From contig NZ_BMHK01000029.1 in assembly GCF_014640675.1 (NCBI RefSeq), positions 1 to 45,755 of the forward strand: 45,755 nucleotides of DNA, written 5' to 3'. Shown here piece by piece: positions 1-7,189 of this stretch (position 1 is the first letter of the stretch; each line of letters begins with the position of its first letter). The translations under genes were made by a program, and so were the position numbers. Source of the DNA: Novosphingobium endophyticum (lineage in GTDB: Bacteria; Pseudomonadota; Alphaproteobacteria; Sphingomonadales; Sphingomonadaceae). The notes beneath the pieces are model-generated. The model saw only the letters and a list, made by a program, of their open reading frames with translations, ran no database searches and was not told the DNA's origin.

Positions 1-99
1 CTCGTTGCAGGTTGGTCTAGACACCCAAATTCCTACAACAAGCCAATGGTTTACGCTACTCCCGCCAACCATCACGACCAGTCCGATGAATAGGAGAGG

Positions 100-271
100 C
101 TAGAGCGGCGTGCGGTATATCTGAGGCAACCCCGAAGGGGCGGGCCCCTTTTGGCCGATCGCAGCGTCACTCGTCAGTCACTATGCAAAGGCATGGCTCT
201 TTCCTCGCTCCTCGCGCTCGGCCAAAATCGGCTCCGTCACGGTGGCTCAGATATACCGCACGCCGCTCTAG
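100..271. repeat. Long imperfect palindrome with perfect 26-bp terminal inverted repeats
   Basis: Bases 100-125 and 246-271 are perfect reverse complements over 26 bp (left arm begins CTAGAGCGGCG, right arm ends CGCCGCTCTAG). A second nested pair lies inside: TTTTGGCCGA at 149-158 and TCGGCCAAAA at 218-227. The 120-bp interior holds no convincing gene; CCCCGAAGGGG at 130-140 is a further small hairpin. The element lies in the 354 bp upstream of gltX, which otherwise contain only a candidate promoter. It could be a miniature transposon-like (MITE) or REP-type palindrome; no target-site duplication is evident. The inverted repeat is certain; its nature is inferred. Confidence 0.8.
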
Positions 272-317
272 GGGCGTCCGCGAGGACGACACCCCCGCGG
301 CGCGGCGGCGTAACCCT

Positions 318-346
318 TTGACGCCGCGCGCCGGCCGCCGTAATCC
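318..346 (+). promoter_or_regulatory. Candidate sigma-70-type promoter of gltX, near-leaderless
   Basis: TTGACG (318-323) is followed by a 17-bp spacer and TAATCC (341-346). Transcription would begin about 352-354, one to three bases before the gltX ATG at 355. No Shine-Dalgarno sequence precedes that ATG, which fits a leaderless message. The spacing is good but the -10 is weak and the region is very GC-rich. Confidence 0.4.
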
Positions 347-354
347 CGGCGGCC

Positions 355-1689
355 ATGACGGCCATCACGCGTTTCGCCCCTTCGCCCACCGGGCATCTGC
401 ACGTCGGTAACATCCGCACCGCGCTGCACAACTGGCTTCTCGCGAAGCAGGCGGGCGGCCGGTTCCTGCTGCGGATCGATGATACCGACGCCGCGCGCAG
501 CCGGGAGGAATACGTCGAGGGGATTCGCGCCGATCTGGCATGGCTCGGCATCCTTCCCGAGGGCGAGGAGCGGCAGTCGGCGCGCTTCGACCTCTACGAA
601 CGCGAGTTCGAGCGGCTCAAGGCGGCGGGCCGCGTCTATCCGTGCTGGGAAAGCCAGCAGGAACTCGAACTCAGGCGCAAAGTGCTGCTCGGTCGCGGAC
701 TGCCACCGATATATGACCGGGCGGCGCTGAACCTTACCGAGGCGGAGAAGGCGGCGAAGCTTTCCGCCGGGGAAGAGCCGCACTGGCGGTTTCGGCTCGA
801 CCACGGCCACCCGATCATCTGGGAGGACGGCATTCGCGGCACGCAGCACTTCGATCCGGCGCAGATGTCGGACCCGGTAGTGCGCCGTGCCGACGGATCG
901 TGGCTCTATATGCTGCCTTCGGTGATCGACGACATCGCCATGGGCGTGACCGACATCCTTCGCGGCGAGGACCACGTTTCCAACACGGCCACGCAAGTCC
1001 AGATGTTCGGGGCGCTGGGCGCGCCGCCCCCGCGTTTCGCGCACGAGGCGCTTCTGGTGGGGGCCGAGGGCAAGCTGTCGAAGCGACTCGGTTCGCTGGG
1101 CGCGGCGCATTTCCGCGGGGCGGGGATCGAACCGCAGGCGCTGGTGGCGCTGCTTGGACGGCTCGGTACCTCCGATCCGGTCGATCCTTCACTCGATGGA
1201 GCGGCTCTGGCGGCGGGTTTCGACCTCTCGCGCTTCGGCCGTGCGCCCGCGCGTTTCGACGAGGCGGAACTGGAGCGGGTCAACGCCGCTATCGTCCATG
1301 TCCTCCCGTTCGCGGCGGTGAGGGACCGCCTGCCCGAGGGGATGGACGCGGCGGCGTGGGAAGCGGTGCGGCCGAACCTGTCGCATGTTTTCGAGGCGGC
1401 GGACTGGTGGCGCGTGGTGAAAGGCCCGGTAGAGGCCCCGGCCTTTTCGGACGAGGATCGCGCCTATCTGGCGCAGGCCGCCGAGGCGCTTTCGACGCTC
1501 GATTGGGGCGAGGGCGCCTGGAAGGCGTTGACCGAGACGCTGAAGGCGGCGACCGGGCGCAAGGGCAAGGCGCTGTTCCTGCCGCTGCGCCAGGCGCTGA
1601 CGGGCATGGACCACGGGCCGGACATGGCGACGCTGCTCCCGCTGATCGGTCGCGATGCGGCCACCATGAGGCTGCGGGCAGCGGCCTGA
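355..1689 (+). CDS. gltX: Glutamyl-tRNA synthetase
   Basis: A 444-residue class I aminoacyl-tRNA synthetase that attaches glutamate to tRNA(Glu) in the cytoplasm. The Rossmann catalytic core shows the HIGH-type signature in PSPTGHLHVG (residues 10-18), the IDDTD motif near 41-45, and the KMSKS-type loop KLSKR at 240-244. The C-terminal half is the helical anticodon-binding part. The length is slightly below the usual 470 or so residues. Alphaproteobacteria often carry two GltX paralogues, and this may be the shorter one, possibly also charging tRNA(Gln) for the amidotransferase route; that is inference. The ATG at 355 has no obvious ribosome binding site, and a candidate promoter ends only 8 bp before it. 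The gene stands alone, followed by a 349-bp spacer. Confidence 0.93.
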   Translation: MTAITRFAPSPTGHLHVGNIRTALHNWLLAKQAGGRFLLRIDDTDAARSREEYVEGIRADLAWLGILPEGEERQSARFDLYEREFERLKAAGRVYPCWESQQELELRRKVLLGRGLPPIYDRAALNLTEAEKAAKLSAGEEPHWRFRLDHGHPIIWEDGIRGTQHFDPAQMSDPVVRRADGSWLYMLPSVIDDIAMGVTDILRGEDHVSNTATQVQMFGALGAPPPRFAHEALLVGAEGKLSKRLGSLGAAHFRGAGIEPQALVALLGRLGTSDPVDPSLDGAALAAGFDLSRFGRAPARFDEAELERVNAAIVHVLPFAAVRDRLPEGMDAAAWEAVRPNLSHVFEAADWWRVVKGPVEAPAFSDEDRAYLAQAAEALSTLDWGEGAWKALTETLKAATGRKGKALFLPLRQALTGMDHGPDMATLLPLIGRDAATMRLRAAA

Positions 1690-1734
1690 CCCCGACTTGA
1701 GCGGAGTCACGCGGTGATTACGTGTGAAAACAAT

Positions 1735-1754
1735 CCATTGACGCGGATCAATGG
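1735..1754. promoter_or_regulatory. FNR/FixK-type palindrome in the gltX - MoaD-like spacer
   Basis: The 349-bp spacer 1690-2038 contains no credible gene. Its one clear signal is CCATTGA-N6-TCAATGG, a perfect 7-bp-arm palindrome. Its core TTGAC-GCGG-ATCAA (1738-1751) differs at one base from the FNR/FixK consensus TTGAT-N4-ATCAA. A smaller dyad TCAC-GCG-GTGA lies at 1707-1717. The palindrome is about 290 bp upstream of the MoaD-like start, so a long leader would be required if it controls that gene. Binding by a CRP/FNR-family regulator is inferred. Confidence 0.5.
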
Positions 1755-2038
1755 CGGCATTCACGGACTTTCCTAACCTGGCTCTCGCCGGCACCTGCGA
1801 AGAGGTCCGTTGGCGCGCTTCGTCCTACTCGCGGCGCGCGTGTGGCACGGCCTGTCACGCGGCGGATCTTCGAGAACGGCGAGGGGGCTGATCGGGGGGC
1901 TTCGCCGTGCCGGGCCAGCCTGCGGGTTCGGGGGGACCTCGCAGGCTGGCGAACCGGCGGGCCGATGAGTCTGGCCTGAAGCGCGCAATCTGGTTACAAA
2001 AGCATACCAGCGAATCGGTCGTCGTCCGGGGCCTGCCC

Positions 2039-2314
2039 ATGCCGCGCGTGATCTTCACCAGCCATCTCGGCGGCCTCGTGCCGGAGGGCGAAGCCGTGTT
2101 CGCGGGCGAAACCGTGGGCGAGGTGCTGGCCGGGGCTTTCGCCGCCTGGCCCGGCCTGCGGCACTACATTCTCGACGATCAGGAACGCGTACGAAAGCAC
2201 GTCGTCATCTTCCTCGGCGAGGTCAGGCTGGCGAATGAAGGGGCGCTGGCCGCGCCCGTTTCCGATACATCCGAAATATACGTGCTGCAGGCCCTCTCGG
2301 GCGGTGCCTGCTGA
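2039..2314 (+). CDS. MoaD/ThiS-like ubiquitin-fold sulfur-carrier-type protein
   Basis: A 91-residue protein starting MPRVIFTSHLGG. Its length, predicted beta-grasp pattern and C-terminus (LQALSGGAC) resemble MoaD/ThiS sulfur carriers, which end in Gly-Gly and are adenylated and thiocarboxylated there. Here two residues, Ala-Cys, follow the diglycine, so the tail would need trimming before conventional activation. No E1-like MoeB/ThiF gene or molybdopterin synthase large subunit lies nearby, so it is unlikely to be the canonical MoaD. The ATG at 2039 is preferred over an in-frame start at 1907, which would add 44 low-complexity residues lacking domain character. The next gene begins 17 bp downstream and is very probably co-transcribed; this small-gene/propeller pairing is one I recognise from other proteobacteria. 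Function unknown. Confidence 0.75.
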   Translation: MPRVIFTSHLGGLVPEGEAVFAGETVGEVLAGAFAAWPGLRHYILDDQERVRKHVVIFLGEVRLANEGALAAPVSDTSEIYVLQALSGGAC

Positions 2315-2331
2315 TAACCGGGAGACACGAG

Positions 2332-3423
2332 ATGTCCGATCGCATCGTCGCCGCGACCCGCAAGGGCCTGTTCTACTTCAGCCGCAACGCCTCCGGCTGG
2401 AACCTCGATGGCGAGGCGTTCCTGGGTTCGCCAATGACCAATGTGTTCCCGGACCCGCGCGACGGCATGCTCTATGCCGCCGCGAACCTCGGGCATTTCG
2501 GGCCGAAGATGCACCGCTCCGCAGACGGCGGGGTCAGTTGGGAAGAGATCGCCACCCCGGCTTTCGCCAGGGAAGAGCCTGCCGAGGGGGAGGATGAGGC
2601 CAGGGGGCCGTCGGTGGTGCAGATCTGGTCGATGGCGCCCGGCAGTGGCGGTGCGGGCGATCTCTGGGCCGGGACCATCCCCGGCGGCCTTTTCCGCAGC
2701 CGCGATGGCGGTGCAAGCTGGGAACTGAACGAACCGCTATGGACCATGCCCGAGCGCGAGCGCTGGATGGGCGGGGGCTATGACGAGCCCGGCATTCACT
2801 CGATCTGCGTCGATCCCCGAGATGCGGGCCGCATCGCGCTTGCGGTTTCCACCGGCGGGGTCTGGCTCAGCGAGGACGACGGGAAGAGCTGGCGCGTCGC
2901 CTCGAAGGGACTGCGCGCCGCGTATATGCCGCCCGACATGGCCTACGACGAGGTCATGCAGGACGCCCACCAGATGGTGCAGTGCGCGGCCTCGCCCGAT
3001 ACGTACTGGATCCAGCACCACAACGGCATCTTCCGCTCGAGAGACAACCTCGCGAGCTGGAACGAGATCGAACCGCAGGTCTGTCCGGCTTTCGGTTTCG
3101 CCGTGGCGGCGCATCCCGATGACCCTGAGACCGCCTGGTTCGTGCCGGCGGTGAAGGATGAGTTTCGCTATCCGCGGGACGCCAGGTTCGTCGTCAGCCG
3201 CACGCGCGACGGAGGCGAAAGTTTCGACATCCTCGATCGGGGCCTGCCGAGGGAAGCGAGCTACGATCTCGTTTACCGTCACGCCCTTGATGTCGATGCC
3301 ACGGGCGAGAGGCTGGTCATGGGCTCGACCACCGGCGGCGGCTGGGTTTCCGAGGACGGCGGAGACTCGTGGCAGATGCTGCCCGCGCGTCTGCCGCCGG
3401 TCTATGCGATGCGTTTCGTATGA
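2332..3423 (+). CDS. BNR/Asp-box beta-propeller protein (sialidase-like fold, probably not a sialidase)
   Basis: A 363-residue protein made of repeated Asp-boxes (S-x-D-x-G-x-x-W type): HRSADGGVSWEE, FRSRDGGASWEL, WLSEDDGKSWRV, FRSRDNLASWNE, SRTRDGGESFDI and WVSEDGGDSWQM. Six copies spaced along the chain indicate a six-bladed propeller like those annotated exo-alpha-sialidase or BNR/YVTN proteins. There is no N-terminal signal peptide (MSDRIVAATRKG), so it should be cytoplasmic, unlike most sialidases, and I see no arginine-triad arrangement I could defend. An in-frame GGGAG lies 10 bp before the ATG. It follows the MoaD-like gene by 17 bp in an apparent two-gene operon and converges with gshA, whose stop lies 11 bp away. 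It is best described as a propeller partner of a ubiquitin-like protein, with substrate unknown. Confidence 0.82.
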   Translation: MSDRIVAATRKGLFYFSRNASGWNLDGEAFLGSPMTNVFPDPRDGMLYAAANLGHFGPKMHRSADGGVSWEEIATPAFAREEPAEGEDEARGPSVVQIWSMAPGSGGAGDLWAGTIPGGLFRSRDGGASWELNEPLWTMPERERWMGGGYDEPGIHSICVDPRDAGRIALAVSTGGVWLSEDDGKSWRVASKGLRAAYMPPDMAYDEVMQDAHQMVQCAASPDTYWIQHHNGIFRSRDNLASWNEIEPQVCPAFGFAVAAHPDDPETAWFVPAVKDEFRYPRDARFVVSRTRDGGESFDILDRGLPREASYDLVYRHALDVDATGERLVMGSTTGGGWVSEDGGDSWQMLPARLPPVYAMRFV

Positions 3424-3433
3424 GGCGATCGCC

Positions 3434-4807
3434 TCAGAAACTCTTCTGCCTGTAAACCTGGCGGAGATCGCCTTCCCATTCGCCGTGATAGCGGTCGAGC
3501 AGGCGCTGCGCCGGAACCCTGCCCGTCGTCACGATCTCGTGCAGAGGCTCCAGATAGCCGGTCTCATTGTCCCCGCCCGCATTCAGCCGGCCGCGCGCGG
3601 CAAGACCGCACCGTGCGATGTCCAGCACTTCGCCGGCAATGTCGCGCAAGGTGCCGCCGCCGGGGATGGGAGCGTCGAGACCGAGCTTCGGCACCGAACC
3701 GCGCAGCGTTTCGCGGCCCTCCATGTCCCAGTCCTTCACCAGATCCCAGGCCGCCTCGAGCGCGGTCTGGTCATAGAGCAGGCCGACCCACAGCGCGGGC
3801 AGGGCGCAGATGCGGTTCCAGGGGCCGCCGTCGGCGCCGCGCATTTCCAGGAACGACTTGAGGCGCACTTCGGGGAAGGCGGTGGAGAGGTGGTCCTGCC
3901 AGTCGCTCATGCGTGGCAGCTCGCCGGGAAGGGCGGACAATTCGCCCCTGAGGAAGTCGCGGAACGATTGTCCCGCGGCGTCGATGTACCTGCCGTCGCG
4001 GAAGACGAAATACATCGGCACGTCGAGCATGTAGTCGACGTAGCGCTCGTAGCCGAAGCCGTTCTCGAAGACGAAAGGCAGCATGCCGGTTCGGTGCGGG
4101 TCGGTGTCGGACCAGATGTGGCTGCGGTAGGAGAGATAGCCGTTGGGCTTGCCCTCGGTGAAGGGCGAATTGGCGAAAAGCGCGGTTGCCAGCGGCTGCA
4201 GCGCCAGCGAGGTGCGGAACTTGAGCGCCATGTCCGCCTCGCTCGAATAGTCGAGGTTGACCTGGATCGTGCAGGTGCGCAGCATCATGTCGAGGCCCAT
4301 GGAGCCCACGCGCGGCATGTGCCGCAGCATGATGTCATAGCGCCCCTTGGGCATAATCGGCAGGTCTTCGCGCCGCTTGTCGGGCCACATGCCAAGGCCG
4401 AGGAAACCCTTGCCGATGCGGTCGCCGATGGCCTTGACCTGCGTGAGATGCCGCCCGGTCTCCGCGCAGGTCTCGTGCAGGTTTTCGAGCGGCGCGCCGG
4501 ACAGTTCGAGCTGACCCGCCGGCTCGAGGCTGACGGTTCCGTCCTCGCCTTTCATGGCGATGACGTTGCCGCCCTCGACGATGGGTTCCCAGCCGAACTC
4601 GACAAGCGCCATCAGCAGGTCGCGGATGCCGCCGGGTTCGTCATAGGACGGCGCGTGGAGGTCGGCCTTGTCGTAGACGAACTTCTCGTGCTCGGTGCCG
4701 ATCCGCCACTGCGCGCGCGGCTTTTCGCCCGCTGCCATCGGCGCGGCGAGTTGATCCGGGTTCTCGATCAGCGGATCTTCGCGATCCGTTACCTCGCGGG
4801 TACTCAT
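3434..4807 (-). CDS. gshA: Glutamate-cysteine ligase, plant/alphaproteobacterial type
   Basis: A 457-residue enzyme catalysing the ATP-dependent joining of glutamate to cysteine, the first step of glutathione synthesis. The N-terminal region contains the WRIGTEHEKF stretch typical of the plant-like GCS2 family, followed by ALVEFGWEP and EGGNVIAMKGEDGTVSLEPAGQLELSG (given here as three short landmarks: EGGNVIAMKG, GTVSLEP, GQLELSG), which form the glutamate/ATP site. Mid-protein TCTIQVNLDY is also family-typical. Length matches the family. The ATG at 4807 is preceded by a small GGGAG/CTCCC dyad (4813-4828). Transcribed alone; rsmE lies 73 bp upstream on the same strand. A gamma-glutamyltransferase gene at about 36 kb would act at the other end of glutathione metabolism. 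Confidence 0.92.
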   Translation of the reverse strand: MSTREVTDREDPLIENPDQLAAPMAAGEKPRAQWRIGTEHEKFVYDKADLHAPSYDEPGGIRDLLMALVEFGWEPIVEGGNVIAMKGEDGTVSLEPAGQLELSGAPLENLHETCAETGRHLTQVKAIGDRIGKGFLGLGMWPDKRREDLPIMPKGRYDIMLRHMPRVGSMGLDMMLRTCTIQVNLDYSSEADMALKFRTSLALQPLATALFANSPFTEGKPNGYLSYRSHIWSDTDPHRTGMLPFVFENGFGYERYVDYMLDVPMYFVFRDGRYIDAAGQSFRDFLRGELSALPGELPRMSDWQDHLSTAFPEVRLKSFLEMRGADGGPWNRICALPALWVGLLYDQTALEAAWDLVKDWDMEGRETLRGSVPKLGLDAPIPGGGTLRDIAGEVLDIARCGLAARGRLNAGGDNETGYLEPLHEIVTTGRVPAQRLLDRYHGEWEGDLRQVYRQKSF

Positions 4808-4880
4808 GCGCGGGGAGGTAATGCTCCCGATGACGGGACGCCAGCGTTATTTGTTCAAGTTATAGTCAATTTCTCGCGGG

Positions 4881-5624
4881 CTACCAATCGCCGGCCAGGG
4901 CCATCCAGAGCGCCGTCGCGGCAAGGCTCGCGGTCTCTCCTCTCAGGATGCGCGGGCCGAGTGTGATGGCATGGGCTTGCGGCAAGGCGCGGATCAGGGC
5001 GCGCTCGCTGTCGTCGAATCCGCCTTCGGGTCCGATCAGCAGCGCGGCCGGCCCCTTGTGCGCCGCGAACCGCGTGGCGGCGCATTCGCCCCCTGTCTCG
5101 TCCGCGAAAAACAGCGCGCGATCCTGGGGCCAGTCGCGCAGGAGCGCATCCAGCTTCAGCGGTTCGCCAATCGCGGGCAGAGCGGTGCGGGCGCATTGTT
5201 CGGCCGCCTCGGTGACGATGGTCCGCGCACGTTCCGCATTGAGCCGGTCGGCGACGCAGCGGCGCGTGATTACCGGCTGGATGCTGCGGACGCCCAGTTC
5301 GGTGGCCTTTTCGAGCACGAGGTCGAAGTTCGGTTTCTTCAGCAGCGCGGCACACAGCGTGAAGTCGGGTACCTGCTCGCGCGGGCGCAGGCGCTCGCGG
5401 GGGATGACGATCACATCGCGCTTGCCCGCCGCCGTGACTTCGCAGGCCCATTCGCCGGTTTCATCGTCGCACAGAATCACGGCATCGCCGGCAGCGATCC
5501 GCATGACTTTCGAGAGATAGTGCGCCTGTCCGCCCTCGATGGTGACGGCGGCCCCTTTGGCCAGCGGGCCGGGAACGAAGAGGCGAGGCGCGGAGCGCGG
5601 GGGCCAGGCGGGAGTTGCGACCAT
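4881..5624 (-). CDS. rsmE: 16S rRNA (uracil(1498)-N3)-methyltransferase
   Basis: A 247-residue SPOUT-class methyltransferase that modifies U1498 of 16S rRNA using S-adenosylmethionine. Signature motifs are the ELGVRSIQPVITRR segment, LLIGPEGGF, and the C-terminal trefoil-knot motif LGPRILRGETA, all in the expected order. The ATG at 5624 is chosen because AAGAAGG lies 7-13 bases upstream and the resulting length is the family norm. The open frame continues upstream to 6122, but that extension overlaps ubiA on the other strand and is low-complexity, so it is rejected. Divergent from ubiA (106 bp between starts) and upstream of gshA on the same strand. Confidence 0.93.
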   Translation of the reverse strand: MVATPAWPPRSAPRLFVPGPLAKGAAVTIEGGQAHYLSKVMRIAAGDAVILCDDETGEWACEVTAAGKRDVIVIPRERLRPREQVPDFTLCAALLKKPNFDLVLEKATELGVRSIQPVITRRCVADRLNAERARTIVTEAAEQCARTALPAIGEPLKLDALLRDWPQDRALFFADETGGECAATRFAAHKGPAALLIGPEGGFDDSERALIRALPQAHAITLGPRILRGETASLAATALWMALAGDW

Positions 5625-5729
5625 CGGCGCCCTTCTTGCGCGATCGCACGCGCGGCGCAACGGGTCTGTGCCAGGAACAGCCGGCGGAAACGCGATGACA
5701 GCGCGGCCATGATCGACTAGGCCGGCCGC

Positions 5730-6662
5730 GTGACTGAACCGGCCTTCGTTCCCGACACCCAGCGCCGCGGCCTCGTTTCCATGTTGCCGCCGGCCACGCG
5801 CGACTATGCGATGCTGGCGCGCTTTGACCGGCCGATCGGCAGTTGGCTGCTGTTCTGGCCCTGCGTCTGGGGCGTGCTGCTGGCGGGCGGTCAGGATCTT
5901 CTGGGCTGGACCGCGTGCGCGGTGCTGATTGCGTGGCTGCTGCTCGGCTCGGTCGTCATGCGAGGCGCGGGCTGCGTCTACAACGATATCGTCGATGCCG
6001 AACTCGACCGGAAAGTCGCCCGCACCGCCAGTCGTCCCGTGGCGAGCGGCAGGGTTCCGAAGCGCGCCGCGTGGGTCTGGCTCTTCACGCTTTGCGGCGT
6101 GGGGCTGGTGGTCCTGCTGCAACTGCGCTGGCAGGCGCAGCTTGTCGCGCTTGGCAGTCTTGGGCTGGTTGCGGCCTATCCTTTCATGAAGCGCATCACC
6201 TGGTGGCCGCAGGTGTGGCTCGGCCTCGTCTTCACCTGGGGTTCTCTGGTCGGCTGGGTGGAGATCCGGGGCGATCAGGTCGGCGTGCTGGCGGCGCTTT
6301 ATGGCGGCTCGATCTTCTGGTGCATCGGTTATGACACGATCTATGCCCTGCAGGACCGCGAGGATGATGCGCTTGTCGGCATCCGCTCCTCGGCATTACG
6401 GCTCGGAACGCGTGTGCGCACGGGTATGGCCGTGTTCTATTCGCTCACGATCCTGCTCTGGGCGCTTGCGTTCTGGATGCTGCGCGGCGACTGGGTGGCG
6501 CTCGTCGCACTCTTCCCCGTTGCGGCCCACCTGGGCTTTCAGGTGGTTACGCTGAGGCCCGACGACGGCGCAAACGCCCTGATACGGTTCCGCTCGAACC
6601 GCGACACCGGCTTCATCATGGCGCTCGCCTGCTGGGTGGTGGGGAACGCCGGCGTGGTCTGA
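5730..6662 (+). CDS. ubiA: 4-hydroxybenzoate polyprenyltransferase
   Basis: A 310-residue integral membrane prenyltransferase that attaches the polyprenyl tail to 4-hydroxybenzoate in ubiquinone synthesis. Both Asp-rich motifs of the UbiA superfamily are present: NDIVDAELD (within GAGCVYNDIVD) and YALQDREDD. The N-terminal RFDRPIGSWLLFWPC is characteristic of UbiA proper. About eight hydrophobic segments can be counted. The start is GTG at 5730. The gene is divergent from rsmE and convergent with the VOC gene. Confidence 0.92.
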   Translation: MTEPAFVPDTQRRGLVSMLPPATRDYAMLARFDRPIGSWLLFWPCVWGVLLAGGQDLLGWTACAVLIAWLLLGSVVMRGAGCVYNDIVDAELDRKVARTASRPVASGRVPKRAAWVWLFTLCGVGLVVLLQLRWQAQLVALGSLGLVAAYPFMKRITWWPQVWLGLVFTWGSLVGWVEIRGDQVGVLAALYGGSIFWCIGYDTIYALQDREDDALVGIRSSALRLGTRVRTGMAVFYSLTILLWALAFWMLRGDWVALVALFPVAAHLGFQVVTLRPDDGANALIRFRSNRDTGFIMALACWVVGNAGVV

Positions 6663-6723
6663 CTTCGCGGGCGGCTGGCAGGGCGCTCACGAACAGCATG
6701 ACCCCGCCCCGGCGATCAGCGGC

Positions 6724-7095
6724 TCATTCATAGCTGACCACTTCGAATTCGATACCGTCCCAGTCGAAGAAATAGAACCGCCGTCCGGGCTCGTAGTCGG
6801 CATGGTTGAAAGGGACGAGGCCGGCGTCCATCACCACCTGTTCGGCGGCGTCGAGATCGTCGACAAACAGGCCCACATGGTTGAGCGGTGCGCCCTTGGT
6901 GAAACGCTCGCGCTCCTTGCGGTCGGTGTAGACGGCGATGTAGCTGAACGCCTCGCCGACGTGGATGGTCTCGCCGTCGTTGAGGGAGGGGCCGCGCCAG
7001 CGTTCTTCCCAGCCGCACAGGTCTCGCAGCAGTTTTGACGAGCGCTCAATGTCGCTCACGGTGATGTTGGCGTGTTCCAGTCTTCCCTTGGGCAC
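6724..7095 (-). CDS. VOC-superfamily (glyoxalase/bleomycin-resistance fold) protein, probable SoxR target
   Basis: A 123-residue single-domain VOC protein. The paired beta-alpha-beta modules start at LEHANITVSD and LNHVGLFVDDL, and the C-terminus GIEFEVVSYE gives the last metal-ligand-type acidic residue; His in the two module starts and Glu near the end fit a divalent-metal site. The substrate cannot be deduced: glyoxalase, dioxygenase-like and resistance proteins share the fold. The gene diverges from soxR across an 18-bp perfect SoxR operator, with a TTGACC -35 element on this strand, so redox-responsive induction by SoxR is likely. Ends 62 bp from the convergent ubiA stop. Confidence 0.85.
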   Translation of the reverse strand: MPKGRLEHANITVSDIERSSKLLRDLCGWEERWRGPSLNDGETIHVGEAFSYIAVYTDRKERERFTKGAPLNHVGLFVDDLDAAEQVVMDAGLVPFNHADYEPGRRFYFFDWDGIEFEVVSYE

Positions 7096-7139
7096 TTGCG
7101 ATTCTCCTTCAAGACCGGCGCGAATCAGCCGGCTTGCCC

Positions 7140-7170
7140 AAGGTGCAACCTCAAGTTAACTTGAGGTCAA
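7140..7170 (-). promoter_or_regulatory. SoxR operator embedded in a MerR-type 19-bp-spacer promoter
   Basis: CCTCAAGTTAACTTGAGG at 7149-7166 is a perfect 18-bp palindrome and is identical to the SoxR-binding core of the enterobacterial soxS promoter as I know it. On the minus strand it sits in a 19-bp spacer between TTGACC (7165-7170) and CACCTT (7140-7145), the over-long spacer typical of MerR-family activation. This orientation favours the VOC gene as the activated target; the plus-strand -35 for soxR is poorer. soxR itself begins 23 bp away and is probably repressed or autoregulated by the same site. Confidence 0.92.
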
Positions 7171-7189
7171 ACGGATTTTGGGGAGCGCA

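Noticed and set aside
1690..2038. A possible gene in the gltX - MoaD-like spacer (several short frames, including 1907-2038)
   Set aside because: None has a ribosome binding site or family resemblance; the stretch 1907-2038 is only an upstream extension of the MoaD-like frame.
4808..4828. GGGAG/CTCCC dyad just upstream of the gshA ATG as a regulatory element
   Set aside because: Only five base pairs in GC-rich DNA; too weak to claim a translational switch.
3158..4966. A 602-residue plus-strand open frame covering gshA
   Set aside because: Antisense shadow of gshA; composition is low-complexity and it starts inside the propeller gene.
5625..6122. N-terminal extension of rsmE
   Set aside because: It overlaps ubiA antisense and encodes low-complexity sequence; the internal ATG at 5624 has a good ribosome binding site and gives the family length.
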